Source of the DNA: Sanchytrium tribonematis
Taxonomy: Eukaryota > Sanchytriomycota > Sanchytriomycetes > Sanchytriales > Sanchytriaceae
Length of the DNA: 37,178 nucleotides
Assembly: GCA_018985235.1 (NCBI GenBank)
Contig: JADGIG010000030.1
Coordinates: 1-37,178 of the forward strand
Direction: 5' to 3'
The position numbers and the translations under genes were made by a program. The notes under the pieces were generated by a model. The model did not search any database. It saw only the letters and a list, made by a program, of their open reading frames with translations, and had not been told where the DNA came from. How positions within the stretch are numbered: position 1 is the first letter of the stretch; each line of letters starts with the position of its first letter. This document shows, piece by piece, positions 17,222 to 23,947 of the stretch.

Positions 17222-18658
17222 ATGGAAAAATTGCGAGTATCGATATATCTGTTTCGAAATGATTTGCGACTTCATGACAATTATGCACTAAGCAAAGCTT
17301 GCGGTTCAGATTATTTGCTGCCTATATTTGTCATGGATCCACAGTATCACCAAGGAGCTAAAACCTGGAATTATGGCTTTGATCGACAAACGCCTCTAAA
17401 AAAACAATTTTTGTTTCAAAGCCTGACTGATCTGAAGAATTCATTGACAAAATTAAAATCCGATTTGCATGTCATTGCAGGTAATACAGCTGGAATTGTA
17501 CAACAGGTTGCTGATCAGTTGAAGAAGAATTATAATGTTTCCGTAATTCTGCAAAAAGAAGTCACCTACGAAGAAACTGAAAACGAGAAAGAAATTGAAG
17601 CGTATTGCAATAAGTCTGGTGCGGAATATTCTGCTATATGGGGAAGTACCCTTGTGCACTTGAACCAGATCGAAAATATGCCAGACATTTTTACAAGTTT
17701 TCGTAAGAATGTTGAAAAATCTTGGGATATATGTCAAATGAACAATGTCGATCTTAAGCCTCTACCAAAATTTGAGAAAACTCAATTTGAAATTGTTGAT
17801 TTAGCTTGCGACCATACGATATCTGATAAATCCGCGATTCCATTTCGAGGTGGAGAAAATGAAGCTATTACGCGTTTAAATGATTATTTTTTTAAACTGA
17901 AACTTTTGAAAAGCTACAAAGACACTCGAAATGGTCTAATTGGATCCGATTATAGCTCCAAGTTTAGCATTTATCTATCATTAGGGTGCCTTTCTCCAAG
18001 ATTTGTTTACTTCAAGGTACTAGAGGCTGAAAATACAAAAGAGATAGATCCCAAGTCTAGTGCTTATTGGCTCATATTTGAGTTGCTTTGGAGAGACTAC
18101 TTTAAATTTATAGCGTTGAAATATGAAAAAAAATTATTTTTCCAAGGCGGACCATTCAATAGGAAAATAAGTTGGAGCACAGACTCAATTAAATTTGAAA
18201 TGTGGAAAAATGGTAAAACTGGCATCCCATTTATTGATGCAAACATGAGAGAATTGAAAGAAACAGGATATATGAGCAACCGCGGCCGCCAAAATGTGGC
18301 CTCGTTTTTGACTAAAAGTTTAGGATTAGACTGGAGACTTGGTGCAGAATGGTTTGAAAGTCAATTAATTGATCACGATCCTTGTAGCAATTATGGAAAT
18401 TGGCTCTACCAAAGTGGACTTGCGTTCGATCCCAGAGGAAATCGAAAATTTAATGTTATAAAGCAATCAAAGGACTATGACCTAGAAGGAAAATATATTA
18501 GATATTGGCTTCCAGAGCTCGATAATATTACGGATCATTTTGTTCACTATCCTTGGAAGGTTCAAAATTATATATCTCCTATAATTGTTGAACCAGAATG
18601 GGAAAAGCACTATAAAAACAAGGTGACAGCTCGAAAACCATTTAAAATCACAAAGTAG
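17222..18658 (+). CDS. DASH-type cryptochrome / photolyase
   Basis: The 478-residue flavoprotein has an N-terminal photolyase alpha/beta domain starting VSIYLFRNDLRLHDN (about 6-135) and a C-terminal FAD-binding helical domain. Landmarks are GGENEA (212-217), LLWRDYFKF, WKNGKTGIPFIDANMREL and GYMSNRGRQNVASFL, the last being highly conserved in CRY-DASH. NYGNWLYQSGLAFDPRGNRKFNVIKQSKDYD and its neighbours match the family's flavin-contact region. CRY-DASH proteins repair cyclobutane pyrimidine dimers in single-stranded DNA and may signal blue light. The length is near normal for DASH proteins without a C-terminal extension. No clear organelle transit peptide is seen. AATAAA lies about 25 bases past the TAG. 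Confidence 0.93.
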   Translation: MEKLRVSIYLFRNDLRLHDNYALSKACGSDYLLPIFVMDPQYHQGAKTWNYGFDRQTPLKKQFLFQSLTDLKNSLTKLKSDLHVIAGNTAGIVQQVADQLKKNYNVSVILQKEVTYEETENEKEIEAYCNKSGAEYSAIWGSTLVHLNQIENMPDIFTSFRKNVEKSWDICQMNNVDLKPLPKFEKTQFEIVDLACDHTISDKSAIPFRGGENEAITRLNDYFFKLKLLKSYKDTRNGLIGSDYSSKFSIYLSLGCLSPRFVYFKVLEAENTKEIDPKSSAYWLIFELLWRDYFKFIALKYEKKLFFQGGPFNRKISWSTDSIKFEMWKNGKTGIPFIDANMRELKETGYMSNRGRQNVASFLTKSLGLDWRLGAEWFESQLIDHDPCSNYGNWLYQSGLAFDPRGNRKFNVIKQSKDYDLEGKYIRYWLPELDNITDHFVHYPWKVQNYISPIIVEPEWEKHYKNKVTARKPFKITK

Positions 18659-18733
18659 CGTTACTTAATTGCAAAGTCAAAAATAAATTCTTTTCTTGAT
18701 TAGAAAAGCGATATTTGTTCAATAAGCCATCCC

Positions 18734-18859
18734 ATGACTCCATTCAAAGCTTTGATAAGTTCTGACCACAGGCTTGATCAGTGTGGAAATAATTTTCAAA
18801 TGTATAGTAATTCGTTTAGAGTATTTTTAACTGTATTCGAGTTGCTACCAATACGTTAA
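18734..18859 (+). other. Short 41-codon frame before the methyltransferase gene
   Basis: An ATG preceded by CCC at 18734 opens a 41-residue frame (start MTPFKALISSDHR, end LLPIR) that stops ten bases before the next gene's ATG. It could be an upstream regulatory frame, a small gene or chance. Nothing in its sequence is recognised. Confidence 0.2.
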
Positions 18860-18869
18860 CCCGTGTTTT

Positions 18870-19652
18870 ATGGAAATTTTGACGCGACAATTGCAATTTA
18901 TTGAACCTTCCAAACTAAATGTCTATCTAACTATCTTGAGAGAAAATGAGTTTTGGCCTTCTTCCATTTATCTTAAGGGTCTTTTAAAAGATTACAAAGA
19001 TTTAGAAGAAGTAGTCGAGATATATTGCAAACTATGCAATTACACTGAAAATTATACCCATTTCGTCGACTGTGGAATTCACATAATAGTAAAAAATTGC
19101 CAGAACGGCATCGGGAATGGAACTACTGGATTAACGACTTGGATTGGTTCTCAACTAATGCTAAAATATTGCTTGTCTAATTTGAAGTTGAAGAACAAAA
19201 TAGTAGTTGAGTTGGGTTGTGGTACAGGACTTTTAGGAATTGGTTGTGCAGATGCCGCGTCCAACGTAATTCTCACAGATTCAGATTACCAAGTTTTAGA
19301 ATTAGCAAATGAAAATATTACTATAAACAAAATGAAAAATTGCTGTGCAAGACATTTGGATTGGTCAACTGTATCCGAAATAAGCGATTTACCATTTTCT
19401 TTAGATAGTGAAATGGTAGTCGTCATGGCAGATACTTGTTACGATCCATCGTCGATTCCAGATCTTTGCCGCATCATACAATTGTTTAAAACACACAATA
19501 TTAAAATATATATGGGATATAGTGTCCGGAATCGTGAAACATTTGATGCATTTCTTGATGAAAGCTGTGGAACAGTGATTTATAGGCAAGTAGTGGAAAA
19601 TCAAAAAAATATCACAGAAATTTGCCAAGAATTTGTTGTTCTCGATTTTTAA
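18870..19652 (+). CDS. FAM86-type protein-lysine methyltransferase, probable EEF2KMT
   Basis: The 260-residue enzyme has the FAM86/EEF2KMT layout: a helical N-terminal part (about 1-60), the family marker GTTGLTTW (84-91) and a seven-strand methyltransferase fold with SAM motif VELGCGTGLLGIG (113-125). ILTDSDYQVLELANENI follows the SAM loop and MADTCYDPSSIPDL (about 186-199) replaces the catalytic-loop DVVYDP of relatives. EEF2KMT (Efm3 in yeast) methylates a lysine of translation elongation factor 2. That substrate is inferred from family resemblance. The protein is cytosolic, with no targeting signal. The start lies eight bases after a TTAACCC element (18856-18862). Confidence 0.8.
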   Translation: MEILTRQLQFIEPSKLNVYLTILRENEFWPSSIYLKGLLKDYKDLEEVVEIYCKLCNYTENYTHFVDCGIHIIVKNCQNGIGNGTTGLTTWIGSQLMLKYCLSNLKLKNKIVVELGCGTGLLGIGCADAASNVILTDSDYQVLELANENITINKMKNCCARHLDWSTVSEISDLPFSLDSEMVVVMADTCYDPSSIPDLCRIIQLFKTHNIKIYMGYSVRNRETFDAFLDESCGTVIYRQVVENQKNITEICQEFVVLDF

Positions 19653-19747
19653 AATGTACTATTTGCGTTAAGTATTTTATTGTTTTAAATCTTTAATAAA
19701 TTTGTAATTTTGTCATTCTGGTAAATTTTTCAAACTCGACTTTCAAA

Positions 19748-20131
19748 ATGTATCTGATGCTGCTCACAATCATACTCGCAGAGATTAATAAGAATTTCGC
19801 ACACTTGGATGATGCTCTTAGAGAAAAGCTCATGAAAGATCAAATTATTACAGGTGATTTGCCAGTTGAAGATGAAAATCGGGTTTGGTTTTCAAGTTAT
19901 GACAAAGATGGAAACATGAAGTTGGATGGGCAGGAGATTATGTTTGGAATTGTACATGAAGACATCATTGACGAGAATAAGGGCGAATTTACTGATTATT
20001 CCAAGTCTGAATATTTTACAAATGAAGCTGACTTGTATGAGCAGGTGGATCATATCTTTGACCAGTTTGATTTAAACGGTGATGGGTATGTGGACTATAA
20101 CGAATACAAAAAAGGCATCGATGGGGAATAA
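19748..20131 (+). CDS. MCFD2-like secretory-pathway EF-hand protein
   Basis: The 127-residue protein has a short leader (MYLMLLTIILAE) and two EF-hands with complete calcium ligands: D52-K-D54-G-N56...E63 and D108-L-N110-G-D112...E119. The architecture and size match MCFD2, the soluble partner of the lectin cargo receptor ERGIC-53/LMAN1 in ER-to-Golgi export of glycoproteins. That role fits a genome with many secreted glycoproteins, but the LMAN1 partner is not in this window. The TAA stop (20129-20131) lies inside AATAAA (20127-20132). It is between two plus-strand genes with spacers of 95 and 51 bases. Confidence 0.75.
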   Translation: MYLMLLTIILAEINKNFAHLDDALREKLMKDQIITGDLPVEDENRVWFSSYDKDGNMKLDGQEIMFGIVHEDIIDENKGEFTDYSKSEYFTNEADLYEQVDHIFDQFDLNGDGYVDYNEYKKGIDGE

Positions 20132-20182
20132 ATACCGATTTAAGCTAGTATTTTCTTGCAAAGGGATTTAATTTTCTTTCTA

Positions 20183-20995
20183 ATGTTTCCGTTTAGTGTG
20201 CGCTCACTTTTAAATCCAATAAAAAGATTTACATTTAGTGATACCGTCAATGTCAATTTACTAAATGCGCATCCCAGAGATTCTCAATTGCAATTTGACA
20301 AAAAGCTGCATCAATACCGAGTTAAAAATACAATTTACGACAGCGTCACTACAATAATAGATCGAATGGGTGACCAATTCGATCCAAACAGAATTATTCG
20401 ATTTTTAAGGATTCGAGACGAAGCTAATATTTTAAAGAACAAGCCAGTTTCAAGATACCATGAACTCTCTGACGAGCAAATCATATCTGAATGGAACAAA
20501 TCAAAAGATGACGGATCCAACTGTCATAAACTATTTGAATTAAGCTTGCTTAATAATTACAATGATGAATTTTATAAGCTAATCGAAAAATACCCTTATG
20601 AATTCAGAACCTTTCAGAAACTACAGATAAAATTTCAACATTTGAATCTTTATAGAACAGAGTGGGCTGTCTATGATGAAGAATTCCTGCTGGCAGGTAC
20701 AATGGATTCTGTATACAAGCTCGATGGAAAGATGTATATTTATGACTGGAAACGCATTAAACGAGTCACCAAGGATAAAAATGGCAATTTCAATAAGTTC
20801 AAGCTGCAGCTCAATCTTTACAAATATATACTTGAGAAAAATTACGAGATCCAAGTAGAAAATATAGCATTTGTTGGGATTCACGAAAATTCATCTTACA
20901 AAAGTTTTGATATACAATATGTCCCTGTTATGGACAAGGAGGAGATAGAATTAATGCTAGTTAAGCATCTAAAACCGGAGCTAATTGTGAAATAA
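20183..20995 (+). CDS. PD-(D/E)XK (RecB/Cas4-like) exonuclease family protein
   Basis: The ATG at 20183 gives 270 residues; an earlier TTG at 20156 is not used. Motifs in order are SVTTII (54-59), a GSNCHKLFE segment with H115, E160 (YRTEW), AGTMDSV with D175, IYDWKRIK with D188 and K190, and LQLNLYKYIL with Q209. These are the catalytic and QxxxY elements of the PD-(D/E)XK superfamily found in phage and giant-virus nucleases and in the mitochondrial MGME1 group. The first 20 residues are basic and lack acids until D20 (MFPFSVRSLLNPIKRF), so mitochondrial import is possible. Either a mitochondrial exonuclease or a gene of viral descent would fit. The stop lies inside AATAAA. Confidence 0.75.
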   Translation: MFPFSVRSLLNPIKRFTFSDTVNVNLLNAHPRDSQLQFDKKLHQYRVKNTIYDSVTTIIDRMGDQFDPNRIIRFLRIRDEANILKNKPVSRYHELSDEQIISEWNKSKDDGSNCHKLFELSLLNNYNDEFYKLIEKYPYEFRTFQKLQIKFQHLNLYRTEWAVYDEEFLLAGTMDSVYKLDGKMYIYDWKRIKRVTKDKNGNFNKFKLQLNLYKYILEKNYEIQVENIAFVGIHENSSYKSFDIQYVPVMDKEEIELMLVKHLKPELIVK

Positions 20996-21002
20996 ATTTA
21001 TT
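20991..21002. terminator. Palindromic double polyadenylation signal
   Basis: AATAAATTTATT is a 12-bp perfect palindrome giving AATAAA on both strands. It contains the TAA stop of the plus-strand nuclease (20993-20995) and the TAA stop of the minus-strand cytochrome b561 gene (20998-21000), so the two convergent genes share one compact 3' end. The same 12-mer occurs at 23941-23952. Confidence 0.7.
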
Positions 21003-21720
21003 TTCTGGTCAATGCAATTATTAATGACAAACTTCCTGCAGCTAAGCTCATCACTGCCCAATTTGAAATTCGGCACCCTAATGGCAAATCCGGATAATGA
21101 GAAATTGGATTTGTGTCAATATCTGTCACTGGATATCCACATTTTAAAAATCCTTGTTTTCTAACAATTCCACTGATGATGATTGCATTACCAAATATCA
21201 AGAACCACAAACCTGTTTGCCTATGCGCATTCATATATTCCTGTCGATATGCTGTTGTACTCGTGTTAAAGAACATGTAAAAATAAAAGATATACTGAAC
21301 ATAAAATAAGCAAATAAAACTTAATCCCATCCATCCATGAGCACTGTATAAGTTTGGCTTGTATGGCTTCGTATTATGATCAATAAAAATGACAGCAATC
21401 GCAATTAATGAAAATAAAATCGTCATCATGTGGATCAGTGCATGTGATAATTTGGCATTAGCATGAGATGCTACTTGAAATGCTCCAATGCTCAGAGGCA
21501 AAAGAAAACCAAATGATACAGTCATGAAGAATGGATGAAATGAGAATAAGGAAACTCCAATGAATTTGTCACCACTTGAAAATGCCCAAATGGAAACCAA
21601 AACTACTCCGATTATTTCCAAAATGAATCCCAATGCATAAATCATTGTTAGTATTCGTGGGCGGCTTTGTTGATAGAATAATGGATCTTCTGATTGCAAC
21701 AGAGGTGAGTTCTCGCTCAT
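20998..21720 (-). CDS. Cytochrome b561 family transmembrane ferric/ascorbate reductase
   Basis: The 240-residue protein has six membrane helices after a short N-terminal tail containing an acidic-LL type stretch (SENSPLLQSEDPLF). The four conserved haem-ligand histidines are H62 (FSFHPFFM), H97 (LSHALIH), H128 (YSAHGWMG) and H166 (MNAHRQTG), so two b haems can be bound on opposite membrane sides. CYB561 proteins pass electrons from cytosolic ascorbate across lysosomal, vacuolar or plasma membranes to reduce monodehydroascorbate or ferric iron. The N-terminal LL motif suits a vacuole/lysosome location, which is inferred. A TTATAC element lies about 25-30 bases before the ATG. Confidence 0.92.
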   Translation of the reverse strand: MSENSPLLQSEDPLFYQQSRPRILTMIYALGFILEIIGVVLVSIWAFSSGDKFIGVSLFSFHPFFMTVSFGFLLPLSIGAFQVASHANAKLSHALIHMMTILFSLIAIAVIFIDHNTKPYKPNLYSAHGWMGLSFICLFYVQYIFYFYMFFNTSTTAYRQEYMNAHRQTGLWFLIFGNAIIISGIVRKQGFLKCGYPVTDIDTNPISHYPDLPLGCRISNWAVMSLAAGSLSLIIALTRK

Positions 21721-21853
21721 TTTTCAAGGAGTAATTTAGACTTGTATAAAACCATTTTAGGTTCAATATGCAACATGTAAATTTAAAATTTTATCCAACT
21801 CATTCCTTTCAGCTGATTGTAAGTTAAGGCGCGACTAAGCTGTATTTATTCGA

Positions 21854-22075
21854 TTAATTACGCGTATCGCAACATTGAAAGCAACAGTAAATTATCTCAC
21901 AGCATTGTATCCAATCGATTAAACAACTACAGCAACTACAACAACAAACCCAACATGCATCAGACTTTTTTACTGCCTTCTCTTCTGGTTTGTTTGATGG
22001 TGATGAATCAATATCTGTCTTCTTCAAACTAAAGTAGATATGTACAAGCCCATAAATTATAAAATAAATTGACAT
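21854..22075 (-). CDS. Small membrane protein with cysteine-rich tail
   Basis: The first ATG (22073-22075) gives 73 residues; a TTG four codons upstream is ignored. The N-terminus is one hydrophobic segment (MSIYFIIYGLVHIYFSL), followed by a charged linker and a C-terminal block with 13 cysteines in about 30 residues (CWVCCCSCCSC and later CC pairs). Such clusters are typical of palmitoylated membrane tails, CYSTM-like modules or metal-binding tails. No enzyme motif is present. AATAAA lies 4 bases past the stop. Another minus-strand cysteine-rich micro-protein lies 93 bases upstream, so the two may be related in function. Confidence 0.5.
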   Translation of the reverse strand: MSIYFIIYGLVHIYFSLKKTDIDSSPSNKPEEKAVKKSDACWVCCCSCCSCLIDWIQCCEIIYCCFQCCDTRN

Positions 22076-22168
22076 ACTTGAAAACAAATGTTATGATACT
22101 TAATACAAGTACCATACCACTTTTATTTAAGTAACAATAAAATTCAAATGTGTAAATGATTTTATTAA

Positions 22169-22309
22169 TTACGAAAAGCATCCAAGACAACAAGTAAAAC
22201 AACAAGTGCCATCACAGCTCATGTCCGCACAACAAACTGGGCCACACCAGAACCAGAATCCACTTCTGATTTCGCTTTTCTTTGCTGGCGCTGTGTTCGC
22301 GACAGTCAT
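22169..22309 (-). CDS. 46-residue cysteine-rich micro-protein
   Basis: An ATG at 22307-22309 opens a 46-codon frame ending in TAA at 22169-22171. The first 21 residues are basic then aromatic (KKSEIRSGFWFW), and nine cysteines follow at 22, 26, 27, 32, 36, 37, 40, 41 and 44. AATAAA lies two bases after the stop (complement of 22161-22166), as at confirmed genes here. The CC pairs resemble the CYSTM module or a metallothionein-like metal binder. It lies head-to-tail with the 73-residue Cys-rich gene. Function unknown. Confidence 0.5.
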   Translation of the reverse strand: MTVANTAPAKKSEIRSGFWFWCGPVCCADMSCDGTCCFTCCLGCFS

Positions 22310-22581
22310 TATAATTTCAAGCCACAATATTTGTATCCTGTTGACTGTTAATTAAGCTACTTCATAAGTTTTCTGGAAATGCATTAGTCTAATTCATTCT
22401 GAAGTACGGATCAAATCAGATGAAACCATAATTTGATGCCTAGATTTTGAAATCACATTTGTGTGCAATGACACCATTGGGGAGAGATCTCAATGGCTGA
22501 TCAATAAAGCTTAAAATCGGTTTTAGGGATCATTGCGTCATTTTTGCCCATAAATTAGGCAATTCCCAGTCATTGTACGGT

Positions 22582-22815
22582 ATGCAGTGCTCGATATGCT
22601 TATCTAAAGAAGATTGCTTCAATCCTGAGAATTTTCAGCTTAAAAAGGCTTTAGGCGCCAAAAGACAGCGAAAACTATTTAATCAAGTCAAGAGGGTATA
22701 CTTTTGTGGATTTAAAGGGTGTAAAAAAGGGTATGGGATTGTTTCCCATTTGAATACACACAAAAGAAATAAGAAACACGGTACAATAGTTCATAAGCGA
22801 CAACTCGATTCCTGA
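22582..22815 (+). CDS. Small C2H2 zinc-finger protein of fungal type
   Basis: The ATG at 22582 gives 77 residues; an in-frame TTG lies three codons upstream. One C2H2 finger lies at about residues 41-66 with C-x4-C-x12-H-x5-H spacing: YFCGFKGCKKGYGIVSHLNTHKRNKKHG. The text around it (YPGC-x-K-S/G-YG-x-x-x-HLN-x-H) resembles a finger widespread in fungal regulators such as Con7-like proteins, though those proteins are longer. A CxxC with a third cysteine (CSICLSKEDC) near the N-terminus could bind another zinc. DNA binding is inferred. The TGA stop shares its last base with AATAAA (22815-22820). Confidence 0.65.
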   Translation: MQCSICLSKEDCFNPENFQLKKALGAKRQRKLFNQVKRVYFCGFKGCKKGYGIVSHLNTHKRNKKHGTIVHKRQLDS

Positions 22816-22932
22816 ATAAAATAGAACATTTCTTTTTATTGCTCTACTTTATTTCATTAACTTGCGAAGGGAAACATCAATTTTCATTAAATCATCGACT
22901 TCCAACTCCTCAAGCATGCAGCCCGTGGGTTT

Positions 22933-23889
22933 TCATTTTATCAACTTGAATTCCTCTTCTGTCACCATGTTTAAAACTAAATGTTTGGTCTGATGAAAGG
23001 AACCTGTGCGGTACATGTAAGATTTTGTTCCTTCTTTTGTGCCATCAATGTTTAAAATTAGATCAACTTGAAAATCCCCACTAACTACATGCTTCTCTGT
23101 TGTCACTAAAATCTTTTTCTCGTCGTTGATAAATTGTTCTACAAAAACTGATTTGCCTTGACCAATATATGCAGATTCAATTGCATTGCCAGTCAACTGG
23201 TTCATTTTAAAACTAAAAGAGCTTGGTGAAGTGTAAACAATGATTCGTTTATCACTGAGCTTTCTTATCAATTTAGTAAATATTTTTTCTTTCTTATTCT
23301 TACTCAATAGAATGTAGTAATGTTTAATATTTTCGGTCAAGAATGCGCCATTCCATAATACTACTTTTGGAATGTTTTCAAAAAGGTTAAGTTCCTCTTT
23401 GATTTGCTTCGGAAGCATATTTAAGTTTATACTACTTAAAAATATTAAATCTGTCAATTTTGGCAAATTTTGTAAAATGGCCAAAATATGGTTGGTGTCC
23501 AATTCGTCGCTATAATCAAATATACAGCAGCCTTTAAAAGAATTACTTAAAAGTTGCCGAGCTTCCTTATCAGTTTGAAGGACACATTCTACTCCAAGAG
23601 GTCTGTTACTGATGCAAACAACATTGGAGTGGGTCGAATTTGTAATATGGATTGCTTTAACTACATCTTTTGTTACATTGTTTGTTGGGACATTTGTAGA
23701 CTCCATGGTGATTACCACATCATCCACTGGTTTCCTCATCCGCAATTTTTTTCCATAAACTAATAATATGTCAAATTTTTCCTGGATAGTCAATGTATTG
23801 GCGAGATCAGAATACAATTCGTTGACCTTATCGTCATCGCCATGTATCTCCATGAGATTTTGATAGTGCTGCTGCGTTGACTGAACCAT
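22933..23889 (-). CDS. Degenerate DEAD-box (eIF4A-like) protein, catalytically dead
   Basis: The ATG at 23887-23889 gives 318 residues (a TTG ten codons earlier is ignored). The second half aligns by eye with eIF4A-type helicases: CCIFDYSDELD (123-131) at motif II, LIFLSSI (148-154) at motif III, then FLTENIKHYYILL, IIVYTS (motif IV), ILVTTEKHVVSGDF (260-273, motif V) and YMYRTGSFHQTKHLVLNMVTEEE (motif VI). The essential residues are altered: DEAD reads DYSD, SAT reads SSI, and the motif VI HRIGRGGR reads YRTGSFHQ, losing arginines. No Walker A is found and the first domain is short. A regulatory or scaffold role is inferred. The frame continues past the TGA to 22849 (see findings). Confidence 0.6.
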   Translation of the reverse strand: MVQSTQQHYQNLMEIHGDDDKVNELYSDLANTLTIQEKFDILLVYGKKLRMRKPVDDVVITMESTNVPTNNVTKDVVKAIHITNSTHSNVVCISNRPLGVECVLQTDKEARQLLSNSFKGCCIFDYSDELDTNHILAILQNLPKLTDLIFLSSINLNMLPKQIKEELNLFENIPKVVLWNGAFLTENIKHYYILLSKNKKEKIFTKLIRKLSDKRIIVYTSPSSFSFKMNQLTGNAIESAYIGQGKSVFVEQFINDEKKILVTTEKHVVSGDFQVDLILNIDGTKEGTKSYMYRTGSFHQTKHLVLNMVTEEEFKLIK

Positions 23890-23947
23890 TCTGCAACTTT
23901 TGCAACACAAGGAGCACAAACAAAATCCACATTTGTGCTTAATAAAT

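Noticed and set aside
22030-22060. 17-base GT...AG stretch inside the 73-residue cysteine-rich gene
   Set aside because: Removing it shifts the frame into an early stop and loses the cysteine-rich tail.
23890-23919. CSLCCKSC extension before the DEAD-box-like protein
   Set aside because: It depends on a TTG start; the first ATG is at 23889.
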